In this document: in pieces, positions 1 to 10,400 of the stretch
Layout: every line of letters starts with the position of its first letter
Numbering within the stretch: position 1 is the stretch's first letter
Assembly: GCA_016490735.1 (NCBI GenBank)
Contig: JAEMWC010000168.1
Location: 661,001-725,000, forward strand
Source of the DNA: Pachyseris speciosa
Lineage: Eukaryota; Cnidaria; Anthozoa; Scleractinia; Pachyseridae
Reading direction: 5' to 3'
DNA length: 64,000 bases
The notes under the pieces: generated by a model
Told to the model about the DNA's origin: nothing
The model's input: the letters and a program-made list of their open reading frames with translations, nothing else
Databases searched by the model: none
Translations under genes and position numbers: made by a program

Positions 1-3000
1 GAAGAGGAAATTTCTTCCATGAGTGAAGTTAATATTAACTTTTAAGTTTTTCAGTATTAACTGCTGTATTCTGGAGGAGGTTTGGGTCTTACATGGATGA
101 AATGAAATGAAATTTCAGGCAATGGCGTGTTCGAAATACGTTATCAATGTAGTAAATCATTAGATGAGAAAAGCCATAATGTGAGTATATTTGGGAAGAT
201 GGAATCTGTTTTAGCAGTTAGAACGCTTCTTTGAGAGCCAGAAGCGAGTCCGAGATCAGCAGCTGAAATAGTGAGATTTACAAGACCTTGAAGCCGTTTG
301 ACGACCAATCATAAGAGCTTTTTTCGACAGTTGACAGTAAAAGTTGCCGTTTTCTGTCTTTTTGAGAGTTGACGGTTAAATTTTAGGCTGTTTGACAGCT
401 GACAGTTAACCCTATTGAGATACTCTTGTACTCCGGGGCGTTCATCTTAAATTCGTATAGGGCTTTTTTTGTTCGACTAGTGTTCTATTTAGGTCAGCAT
501 ATGTCGCTAACCATTTCTTCCGGTGACTTTCTAATGTCTTAGGGCGCTTTCCATTGAACAAACATCACCGGTACAAATTTGTCGGAATTTTTCGCAGGTC
601 GAATAGAACGCGTCCGACCACGTCCAGAATTCGAGGTCACGTGCATTGACATGCCGGAGGTGCTTCGTATTGTTTTTTTTTTTTTTCTCTTGTTCACGTG
701 AGCTCACGCTCGGTAGGGAGACTAAAACCGACATCTATCGCGAATGAAACACGAAAATTTCGATAATTCTGGAAATTTCGTCAAAGAGGGTGCGCTCAAA
801 ACGTATTCCTAACTTTTCGAAAACCTTCCCCGGAACTTTGCCCGTTCCATTCAATTTTGGACCTGAAATATCGAAAATTTTGGTTCAATGGAAAGCGCCC
901 TTAGTCTTTTATCTGAGCAGGGGAATACCTAAATCGTCACTTGAAATACTTTGGCTAATAATGTGTTCTGTGGCTCAGCCTGTCTTGTTTGCTTAATCGT
1001 CTTTCCTTCATTTGTTTAGTTTTGGTTTTCACGAGTTTTTTTTTTTTCGCTCGCTGTTATTCTTTCTACCCTTCGCTTTTTCCCCTTTCTCGTGTTACTT
1101 TTTTGCTGGTGTGTTTATTTACCAACCTGCTAGACACACAACATGGAACTCTTCAAGTAGCTTAGCGGAGAACGGGAACGCCCGACTACTAAATTTCTTA
1201 CCCTTTTTGAAGTGGAACACATTCCCTGCAAGAACCGCAAACATTAGCCAAAGGAAACATAAAGCTATCAAATTTCATGATTTTAAAAGGGCTTTTTCTG
1301 GCAGTACGCAATTTTTGAGTGATTTTGTGACCGCATTCTAGAAACGTACTTTTTTTTTTCTACTGCCAATAATGTATATTTTCCTTTGCTGCCTCACAGG
1401 TTCTGGCCTCCTCTCTTATGAAAATTGTGCGTGAAGTTTCATTGTTACCAAAGAAAAAGATAATGGTAAGAGTTTTAATTTCATAATTGCTACTTTCTTG
1501 CGTACTTGCTGTCACTTCGTGTCATTTTGTTACTATGTCTTGCAATTTAAAAAATATAAGTTTGATACTCAAAAGCTCGTATCCAGAGTCTTCGTTTTCT
1601 TTGTCCAGCGGTCGGGAAACGAGCGCTCGTTTCTTCACGCCTGCGCAGTAAGGAGCGAAGACTCGAGGGACAAGATTGTTGCGGGCTGTGAAGGTTGCAA
1701 ACTCGTAATGACTAGATTTGACTGGATTGTGACTAGTTTAAAAAGTTAACTGGGAGAGTCATTTCTATGGTTCGTCATAAACCCCGTTGCCTTGTTAGCT
1801 CAGTCGGTAGAGCACTGCATCGGTATCGAGGAGGTCGTGGGGTCGATTCCCGTACAAGCCTGAATTTTTATTTCAAGAATTTATTTTCACTTCTGCTGAA
1901 GTTGAGGTTGACCCGTTACATCTTTGACCTTTAACAAATGGAAGGTTGAAAGCGAAAGTATTGTATGTGACGATTTGGCCTTGCAATTCCAAATTGCTCA
2001 GAATCTTGCTCGTATCCTTCAGTTTAATAGATAAACATAGACCTCAACCTCGTACCCAGGGTCTTCGTTTCCCTTGACCAGCGGTAAGGAAACGAGCGAC
2101 CCTGGAAAGATCCGATTTGAAGTCCGAAATATCGGACTTCCGGTTGAACTGTGCATGCTTAGGGTCCAGCCCTGCGTAAGAGTTTGTAAGTGTTCTATAA
2201 ACGTAAAGCTTGTGGGATGTGGCTGGAGTGACAAGGATACTTCACAACTTCAGTTTCAGTTTCAGTTTATTTTGCCACTTATTGTTGTTTTAAATTACAA
2301 AATGAATATATATTAAACTACAAGAGATATTAAATAATCGATAAAAGAAAAGCATTAGGCGAGGATGCCCATATAGAAACCATTAAGGCTTCTTCGGGCT
2401 ACAGGCACCTCAAGAAAAATACAAGAAAAATCATTTCGTTTTAATGTGAACAAGTAAGCTGAAGCCACTCTAAGGGCACTAAAGCCACAAGGTAGCGGGT
2501 ATTACCCCTTAAATCTACCAAAGCAAAGATTGAGCCCAAGCATTAGCAGCCATGGACAGCTGTTTCGACCTTGTTAGGCCTCATCAGCATGGCATAGCTA
2601 ATGCTCAGGCTCAAGTACCCACATGTCAATAAAACAAGCAATGAAAACGTAAAGCGTGTGGGATGTGGCTGGAGTGACAAGGATACTTCACAAATTAATG
2701 TGATCAAGTAAGCTGAAGCCACTCAAAAGGCACTAAGGCCACAAGGTAGCGGGCATTACCCCTTAAATCTACAAAGCAAAGATTGAGCCCAAGCATTAGC
2801 AGCCATGGACAGCTGTTTCGGCCTTGTTAGGCCTCGTCAGCATGGCATAGCTAATGCTCAGGCTCAAGTACCCACATATCAATAAAACAAGCAATGAAAA
2901 CGTAAAGCTTGTGGGATGTGGCTGGAGTGACAAGGATAGTAAGAGTTGTAAGAGTTCTGTTTTACTTCCGTTTATTTGAATTGTTTGAAAAAGCCAATCA

Positions 3001-4963
3001 GAATCGTAAACCTATTCGATCTTTCGAGAGTCACTCGTTTTGTGAAGTCTGTGCAGTACGGAGCGAAGTCCCGAGGGACGAGAATGGCATGGACCTGTGT
3101 TTTGTTTTGCTCGATTGCACTTTGTTTTCAAGGAAACACGCATGCAAACAACCCAGGCTTTCCAGTACAATCGAGCGAAACAAAATACAGTTTATCTCAA
3201 CCTCGTTCCCAGGGTCCTCTCCTTCCGGTCCCTCGCTCCAGGGGATGGGATGAAGATGACCTCGGGAACGAAGTTGTGTTTGTCTATCAAATTGAAGGCT
3301 GCATGCAAAAATTCAGCAGGTTCTGAGCAATATGGAATTCCAAGACCAAATCGTCACATACGATCGATAGTTTTGCTTTCGAACCTTCAAATAATGAGGT
3401 CAGGTCGGGAGTGGTTCATAGTAACAGCCGGTTGACATCAGCTTCTATCATTTCGTTTTCTTTTTTCAAGCCTTTAGCGTCCGAAATCAGTTCACAACTA
3501 TACAGCGATGAAGAAATGAAGTACATTTACAAGAAAATAGGCGACTCGTTGATCTGGTCTAAGGTCAGTATAGTAGTGACTTAAATTTATCCAGACAGCA
3601 AAACAGGAACGTAAGAACGCGCGTAGACTTCGAAAGCAAAGTCTGGAGCGAGAAAATTACCCTTTCGGTACTTCACCGTTCCCTCGGTGAAATTCAAGAT
3701 AAAATCCGTTGGTTTTGCAGTCTATATTTACCAAACGTCGGAGCAACAAATCTACGGAGCTCCACCGTTTTAAGTTGATTCTGACAGTTCCATTATCAAA
3801 TTCTGTGTGGAAGGATTGTCAAATACGGACGCCAAACAAGTAGGTACCCAAAGAATACATGTGTGGGATGCACTATCTACAATGCATTGCAAACGTTACA
3901 ACTCATTTTAACGGACTTACAACCCCATGACATCAGTGCGGGATAGCACAGGTATCCCACACAAACCTAGAGGCCATATTGGCCTTCATCTGGCCTTTGA
4001 CACTACTTCAATTTTTGTCTCGCTATTGAACTTAGACACTTCTCTTAACGTATTAGTTGTCCAAACCTCAAAAACACAAGATGAATGGACGTTTTCGTGT
4101 ACGTGATATGTGTTAATTCAACATGGGGGCATTCTTGTTGTAATATTTTTGTTAGCGTTTGTACAGAAACGCCAAAAGTTAGCTTTGTGGATGAAGCAAG
4201 ACGAAGAAGAACGGACGACCTTTTAACACAGGAAGCCCGAGTAAAAAGTCTCGCAAAGTTTTACTCGAAGTCGGTCTATTTTACAATGGTAAGAAAGTCT
4301 CAGGCTCTTAACACAGCTCTCACGAAACTCCTGTAGCTCAGTGGTAGAGCAAGCGAACCTGTCGGTAATCAGAAGGTTACAGGTTCCACTCGAGTCGGGA
4401 GAACTCGGAAGTTCACAGTTTCGACTCATATCGGGAGAACTCGTAAGGTCACAGAGGCCCGTTTCTCGAAAGTCCCGGTAACTTAACGGGCCCGAAACCA
4501 TATTTTGAAATCAAAATCTCAAGAAAAGTAGGGTGTCCAATGAAGCCCGTTTTATTTCTTTAGCTGATAACTTTACTGTATAATTTTCAAAACTTTTGAA
4601 ACTCCCTTTGGAATAGAAAACAAACAGCTTAACGTGCCCGGTAATTACCGAGAGCTTCGAGAAACGGGCCCCAAGCTCGACTCGCATCGAGAAAATTCGG
4701 AAGGTCGTAGGCTCGACTCGTGTGAGCGGAACTTAGAATTTTTCTCCGGCAATGCCTGTGACACTACAGAATAATGACATCTTTCAATGTTAGTCTCGTA
4801 TCGCAGTTTTTAATTACGAATCGCCACATCGAATGAAAGTTTGGAAAAGAGAAAATATTGTGTGAACCTGACTTAAACAATACCTTAATCAAAGCTTTAT
4901 ACATTGCAGGCGAACCTCAAGAGATGGGCTGAAGCTTACGTTGATTCACTCAGCAGAAATTAG
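1..4963 (+). CDS. Unrecognised multi-exon gene, 3' portion (7 exons in window)
   Basis: I do not recognise the family. Seven exons join in one frame with matching phases: 1-22, 119-180, 1400-1465, 3471-3563, 3721-3839, 4156-4288 and 4910-4963 (TAG stop). Each has GT and AG borders, except that the gene enters the window from the left. The visible C-terminal ~150 residues are hydrophilic and basic. They include KIVREVSLLPKKKIM, LYSDEEMKYIYKKIGDSLIW, a basic patch (TKRRSNKS), an Arg run (EARRRRTDD) and the ending RWAEAYVDSLSRN. No signal peptide, membrane segment or zinc motif is visible in this part. The 2-kb intron 1466-3470 is filled with repeats (SINE, hammerhead units, MITE). The consistent phase across six introns makes a real gene likely; function cannot be assigned from this fragment. 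The first exon is only 22 nt inside the window and is the weakest part. Confidence 0.7.
1789..1865 (+). repeat. tRNA-derived SINE head
   Basis: The segment has a tRNA-like A box (TAGCTCAGTCGGTAGAGCA) and B box (GGGTCGATTCCCG), and near-complementary acceptor arms (GCCTTGT against ACAAGCC). The anticodon arm does not pair, so it is not a functional tRNA gene. A T-rich tail follows (about 1865-1900). It lies in the large intron of the first gene and is most simply a tRNA-derived SINE copy. Confidence 0.6.
2046..2190. repeat. Dispersed repeat sharing sequence with 56155-56275 and 1579-1680
   Basis: A block with 'cccttgaccagcggt' and 'gcatgcttagggt' recurs at 56155-56275 in the same orientation. 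Its first part also resembles 1579-1680. No coding capacity is seen. It is probably a short non-autonomous mobile element with decayed ends. Confidence 0.5.
2248..2424 (-). repeat. 3' end fragment of a LINE/SINE family with (CTGAAA)n tail, copy 1
   Basis: On the minus strand the segment ends in repeats of CTGAAA, typical of the 3' tail of a target-primed retroelement. A second copy with the same order of blocks lies at 21031-21201 in a Pumilio intron. No ORF is retained. Confidence 0.5.
2532..2612 (-). ncRNA. Hammerhead ribozyme, copy 1 (type I, loopless stem III)
   Basis: Reading the minus strand, a long stem I (5' strand 2612-2588, 3' strand 2554-2532) encloses the core CTGATGA (2587-2581). 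Stem II follows: GGCCT, loop AACA, AGGTC (2580-2567), with one G-U pair. Then come GAAA (2566-2563), the palindromic stem III ACAGCTGT without a loop, and the cleavage triplet GTC ending at 2555. The catalytic core residues of the hammerhead consensus are present. Short or loopless stem III variants that act as dimers are known for Penelope-associated hammerheads. Self-cleavage is predicted between 2555 and 2554. Confidence 0.85.
2785..2865 (-). ncRNA. Hammerhead ribozyme, copy 2
   Basis: This is the second member of the tandem pair, 253 bp downstream of copy 1. The core reads CTGACGA (2840-2834), changed only at the variable N7 position. Stem II is now perfectly paired (GGCCT, AACA, AGGCC). 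GAAA, the palindromic ACAGCTGT and GTC follow. Stem I is formed by the segments near 2865-2841 and 2807-2785. The stem II difference from copy 1 replaces G-U with G-C, so pairing is kept. Confidence 0.85.
3196..3278. mobile_element. Short inverted-repeat element (CTCGTTCCC ends)
   Basis: The block starts 'caacctcgttcccagggtc' and ends 'cgggaacgaagttg', an imperfect terminal inverted repeat around a ~80-bp body. It lies in the large intron just before the 3471 exon. It resembles in design the TIR elements at 37576-37799 and 55502-55754. Confidence 0.5.
4326..4455 (+). repeat. tRNA-like SINE fragment with tandem B-box-like units
   Basis: 'ctgtagctcagtggtagagc' is an A-box-like tRNA head. It is followed by repeated 'cgggagaactcg..aaggt/agttcacag' units that each resemble a B box region. 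Similar units continue at about 4674-4735, on the far side of the inserted MITE. It lies in the last intron of the first gene and is a degenerate tRNA-derived repeat. Confidence 0.45.
4456..4672. mobile_element. MITE with ~35-bp terminal inverted repeats (GGCCCGTTTCTCGA)
   Basis: The left end GGCCCGTTTCTCGAA matches the reverse complement of the right end (TTCGAGAAACGGGCC). The similarity extends inward through the 'cccggtaactt/aattaccg' segment. It carries no ORF and is inserted within the tRNA-like repeat region. Confidence 0.7.
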
Positions 4964-5246
4964 AGGAATCAGAGAGAAGGATCATCAACAGAAACGGCTT
5001 AAACACAATGTAGTAGTAAAGTGATGTCTAAATCGGAGAACCTCTTATGGAAATTTTTGACAACTTCTTGAAAAACTTTCCGTGTAAAACTCTCAATTTT
5101 TCACGAGGTTTGTGGAGAATAAGTTTAAACTCTATGGCACGTATGTTCGCGTCACTTTAACTTCCGCGGTCTTTCTCGAGGGTTCCTCGGAAAATTACTT
5201 TTGATATTTAGCAGGGTATAGCCACGCAAATACTCAATAGAACGTT

Positions 5247-6007
5247 ATGAAAAGCGACCAATCGCCTTCAAAAGGCTGGAAAAATGAGGAAGTCGTTTAT
5301 AGTGACCCCAATATAACGGACAATTTGGGGTCAAAAGATCCTAATATCTGTTGTTCCGTTGTGTACGATGTGTTGAAGGTCAGTTTACATATTGAAGCAG
5401 GTATTTTGCGGTAGCGGAGGGAGTTTAGAGAACCTAAGTGTGACGGTCAAACGTGGCGGTTTAATTTGTTAAGGGTTGGTTCTGTTGTGATTGGTCAGAG
5501 TAATTGTTTTGGTTTTCGTTTAACGACACTCAATTGAAAGTGATATAAAAGAAACACGAAAATCATTCGTGACTTGATCGCAGGGGCATTTTTCCTGCGT
5601 GCGGCGTAATCTTCTCTTTCTAAAGTAATAATAATAATAACTTTATTTATTTCAAATCTATTTAGCCAAGCACAGATGCTACTCTAAATAAATCAAATCA
5701 AATGAGAGGGGAAAACCGGAGCACCCGGAGAAAAACCGGTAGAGTAGAGAACCAACAAACTCAGCCCACTTATGACGTCGAGTCCGGGAATCGAACCCGG
5801 GCCACATTAGTGGAAGGCGAGCGCTCTCACCACTACGCCAACCCTGCTCCCCAGTTTGATTGTCAAACAACCAGAGCTCTATAGAATCTGCTTTGTAATA
5901 AAACAGATAGCAATTAAATACGGAACGCATTCATTAAAAACCGTTAACTTATACGGTTTCTTTGTCAAAAGATTGAAGTCCTTGAAAAGGATGTCAGAAA
6001 AAAATAA
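5247..6007 (+). CDS. Possible small two-exon gene, 55 aa, unknown
   Basis: The ATG at 5247 opens a 44-codon exon ending at a GTCAGT donor (5379), translating to MKSDQSPSKGWKNEEVVYSD and on to SVVYDVLK. An in-phase acceptor (TTTGTCAAAAG, exon from 5972) would add IEVLEKDVRKK and a TAA at 6005-6007. The residue mix looks coding, but no family is recognised and the acceptor is weak. The intron contains a tRNA-derived SINE. The first exon could equally belong to a longer gene with exons I cannot see. Confidence 0.3.
5626..5855 (-). mobile_element. tRNA-derived SINE, full length
   Basis: On the minus strand a tRNA-like head (about 5853-5783) has an A box (TGGCGTAGTGGTGAGAGCG) and a B box (GGGTTCGATTCCCG). 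It leads into a unique body and ends in a (TTA)n tail at 5626-5640. The head-body-simple-tail layout is that of a SINE copied by LINE machinery. Confidence 0.8.
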
Positions 6008-7411
6008 CAGTATATGTTTGTAGTCTTCACTGGTGAAAAATGTTGAAACGAAAAGAACGATTTTGTTTTTAAAGAATCTTTACTTTTGTATAAATCTTTG
6101 CCCATCTTGGCTTGTTACAGAAGATGAAAATTATTTATGAACGATTAGATGTCACATCTCGTATATTATTTTGTTGTTAGTCGTTTTATTTTTCAAAAAA
6201 ATAAATAAATAAAGCACTTGAAACGTCTGTTAACTGTGGTTACGTACTGCTTCTTTGAACCTAAGTTCGTGTTGAGTTTGGGTTTCCCACGAAAGTCTCC
6301 TCCATGTGAAGCCGTCAACAGCAAAATTGACCCAGGGGCTATAAGCACAGTTCTACAGCTCAAGACCCGCTGACAAAGACATGGGCCTACTGACAGGGAC
6401 AAATATTACCTATACTTTTGCGATAAAAGCTTTCCAAAACCACTGCATGGGCATCAAGTGCTATGTAAAGACGAAATACAGAGCCATATTGCCGGGGAGA
6501 GTGGCTTCGTCAAAAAATACGCCATTTGTCAGGAAAATTTTACACACTATAAATCATGTTAACAATGATCTTGATCAACTTCTGTATGCTCTGGGAGTGA
6601 TTATCAAAGAGTCTGCATCTATAAATACAACAAGATAACGTTACTAAGCATCGAAGACTACTTTTAAGTTGATACCTAATGATGGAAAGCCACAAAGTGA
6701 CTGTTAGGCTGGGCGAGTTGGGGGGGGGGGGAGGGTATGGTTTTTTGGTCCTCTGCCGTAAGATTAGGGTCTTGCTGCAAGACTGTCCTCAAGTATTGAG
6801 TAATCGAAAAGTCAGACGTTTTTCTGTATATATTTAAAGGTCATCAGTCAATTTTAGATCGTATTGGCGCTGTTGTTTTTAAAATAGAGGGCACTGTCCA
6901 ACACACTCTGCCTCTACCCCCAGAGTGACTGTGTGACTAGCTGAATATATGGCTGACTGTCCATCTGTTGGACTGACTTACTGGCTGAATGTCTGACTGA
7001 CAGAATGACAGTGAATTTGTGATTGAATGACTGACTAACTGATGCTGGACTGACTAAGACTGGCTGACCAACTGGCTGAAGTTATCAGACGGACCGAAAA
7101 ACTGACCGACTGATTGTCACTCTGACTGAGTAATGTCTGAATGACTGTCATGTTGAATGTCTGACTGACTGAATGACAACTTTAGTACTGAGTGACTGGC
7201 TAATTGGCTTGTGCACCGTCTGACTGAATGACTGATTCACTGCACAATGCACGTCTGACTAACTACCCAAGCAAATAGCCAACATGCTGAATGCAAGTCT
7301 GACTTCAGGAGTGTCTGTCTGTTTGTCTATCTGTCTCACTGTCTGTCTGTCTGTCTGACTGTGCAAATGAAAAACTTCAGGAGTGTCTGTCTGTCCAAAT
7401 GAATGTCTGAC
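6008..7411. other. Non-coding stretch with degenerate TGAC/CTGACTGA minisatellite
   Basis: No convincing gene is seen. From about 6905 to 7400 the sequence is a decayed array of CTGACTGA/CTGAATGA words, ending in CTGT repeats (7311-7360). It adjoins the stop codon of the CULT gene and probably forms part of its 3' UTR or downstream flank. A G run at 6720-6731 and an 85-codon open frame at 6381-6638 without family features are also present. Confidence 0.5.
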
Positions 7412-10400
7412 TTATCCACCCACCCTGTTAAAGAAACAGACAATGAATGACCACATACAGTGCTCCTGGATGAGGTTTGGGTAAATAAGACCCACAAATG
7501 AATAAGGCTTCTTTGAGGCGGCATATTTATCCTGTCCCCTGTCATGATCATGTGCATGCCTGCCTTCATCTTTATCGTCCTTTTGATGAGGATCCTCAAA
7601 TGACCTGCAGAAGGAACCATGTTACAAAAAGTAAAGGAAACTGGGAAATGCCTGGAGATGTAACTAAGAGCTGGTTACTGGCAATGGGCCCTTTGCAGGA
7701 TGTCAGTCACATGGTACAAAAACACCAAGCTGGGACACAAACAACCCACTGGGACTAGTCAGTCAAACAAAGAGCTTACATCGTTTTAAAATGGTAATTT
7801 TCTTTGTTTGTCAAGCCTCAGTGGGTTGTTTGCATCCCAGCATGGTGTTTTTGCACCACGTGACTGACATCCTGCAAAAACATTTGACTCACCATCCCAT
7901 GTGAGTACCACACTGTGGGCAGACAGCTAGCCGCCACGCATACCCAGGAAACCAGGAATGCTCCTCAAATGCCTGTACAACAGGATAGGAAGGGTAAATT
8001 GTTTTAAAGGAAGTAGGATATTTTACAATGCAACTACTCCAACCATTAGGTCTGACCAAATAAATTGGTGAATAGTGTTCAAGTGATAAAACAACAGATT
8101 GGCCTTCACTTTTTTTCCCCTTCAACAGGGGGAAATTCATTGGCTACTTTGCAGGAAATTTTTCCTGGGTAGCCTTGGTTGAAGTAGTCGCACTGTAATC
8201 TGATGGTAAATTCAAAGCAGAGACATAGCATTAAAACTAAGGCCTTTCATCACACGTGGCCTACCTCACCGTAGCTTTTGATATTAGCTGCCGTGGCTGT
8301 AATCAGCTCAAAGTGTTGACCTACAGAAAGTAAGACCAAAGCACAGGTGGATCAGTTTTCTAGTTTTAATAGTGTCACAATTATTTATTTCTTTGACAAC
8401 AGCAGTCAAGAAGTAGTTAAAAGCACTCGCCTGCAGCTCGTGCTCTCGTCACTTCCTTTGCGTGCCTTATAACAGAACAAAGCACAGTTAAGGCTTTTTT
8501 ATTTGCTAATTTAATGGTACAAACTTACCAGCAGGGTTTTTGAAGAGCTGGATTAAGCATTGTTGAACTCCCAGTACAGTGTCATTCCTCTGTCGCAATG
8601 CAAGCTTGCTGGCTCTGTTGTCAAGATTTGCAGCTACGGTAATATCATGGCCACACTTTCTACAAAGCAAGGAATCTGCAATAGGTGTGAAAATTGGAAT
8701 AATTCAATAACTTTAACAGATTACGATAATATCATTAATTGCAATTCAATGAAGAAATTATTTATCTATCTGTGAAAACAAAACACTTTTTACCCCGGGG
8801 GTACTCCCTATAATGGCCTATACGGGGAGGCTCCACCCGAAAGGGGTACCTTTTTCACACTTCAGGTATATGAAAGGGTAGGGATTTTATGAGTCGAAGT
8901 ATATGAAAGGGTAGGGAAATCTGTCATTTAGGTATTTAAAAGGGCTTTCATTAAAATATTTTGAACACTCATACCTTATGACTGTAATGTTTTAATTTAT
9001 TGAACACTACATGAAAATGACAAGAAGACTTCTTGTGAAAGGGGTACCATCTTCCAATGGAAGGTATACGAAAGGGGTACCTTTTCTGTCAAAAATGGTA
9101 TATAAAAGGGTTAGGGATTGGACCTCGGGCGCAGCCTCTCCTTATTAAATTTTTTTCAGTAGCTCCCCCGGGCTTTTTACACATGAAATTGTTGTCAATA
9201 TCACTGTGCATGCCCAAATTTTACCACTGACATTTGAATGTTTGTGCATTAAACCACTGTCTGATCTTTCTGGAGTATTATTCCACATATAATTTTCAAA
9301 TCCATTCTTATGTGTCACCATTCAGTTGAACATTTCTGAGCACTATTTTCACTTAGTGGTGTTTATTATTCTGTACAAGGTGGTTCTAAGTTTTGAGTCT
9401 GTGGATGAAATCCTAAAGTGTGACCATTCAAATGAAAGCTACCAAGCAGTACTTTCCTGTCATTAATAAGCTCTACAAGGTGGTTCTAACTTTTGAGTCT
9501 GTGGATGAAATTTTAATGTTCAACTAGCTATTATGGACAGTGCTTAGCTTTTCTGTGGTGATAACACTCTAAATATCAGTGTTTCTTTTTTCTCAATAGG
9601 AAATTACTTAACATGTTTCATAGCATTTTTCAGAGATGAAAGGCAAACAAACACATAAAGAAAGAGTCTGAAATAACAAATTTAATTTAGTGTTACACAA
9701 GAGTACCTCTTCTCCTCCAAAATGGTTATAAAACTTATGTACAATTAATCGAACATAACATTGAATAAAAGACTTTAGAGTAAATAAGTTAGAGTAAAAC
9801 TGATCAATAACAATTTGATTTCAGTTGCATAGAATAACACAAAGCCTTCCTACTGCTGTAATTGGAGAGATCACAAGTACAACATTTACTCTGATGACCT
9901 CATGATTTTACCTCACAGTGGACTTGACGTTTCCTTCACATGCTTTTGTTCAATTTCCAGCTTTAGCAAAATTATGATTGTTATACAGATTTGGCACAAA
10001 TTGATCTACTTGGTGGAAAAGATTTCTGATAAATTATAAAACAAAGTTTTGTTTAGTTGAGTTCCAACTCTAATGGTTTATATACCTAATTTTGAAATTA
10101 TAGTATTTTATAAACAATTGGTTTCAGAATTACACCTTGAATTAGGTTACGTGCGGACACAAAACTTTTAGACTGTGCTCCACTCAAATAAAGTTACTGT
10201 AAGAGAACTGTACATATTAACAAAAGCTTTGCTATTCAAAATTTCTGCCATATAGAGTTAGAGAACTTTTTACTTTACAGCATCTGGAGTGAAAATGTTT
10301 GAGGGTCGAATAACCTAACTTTATTCAAATCAGTATGCCATAACAAAGGTTATGGACTTCACAATCGGTTGATAAGCAGCACAAATGAAACAGGTGGAAA

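Larger units (their letters stand above)
2440..2940 (-). repeat. Tandem duplication, two ~253-bp units each carrying a hammerhead ribozyme
   Basis: Two head-to-tail units (about 2440-2692 and 2693-2940) are nearly identical. A shared block 'gtgggatgtggctggagtga' also sits upstream at about 2215-2235, at 2660 and at 2912. Corresponding positions are offset by 253 bp. Each unit holds a hammerhead motif on the minus strand. Such repeats occur in the terminal repeats of Penelope-like elements; here no reverse transcriptase flanks them, so this is a solo remnant or a satellite-like derivative. Confidence 0.7.

Noticed and set aside
1789..1865. Functional tRNA gene
   Set aside because: A and B boxes are present but the anticodon arm does not pair and the acceptor has a mismatch; the T-rich tail fits a SINE.
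6381..6638. 85-codon open frame as a gene
   Set aside because: No family features, no clear splice partners and it lies next to repeat sequence.
6905..7400. CRISPR-like or other ordered array in the TGAC-rich stretch
   Set aside because: Units are short, degenerate and without spacers; this is a decayed simple repeat in a eukaryotic genome.
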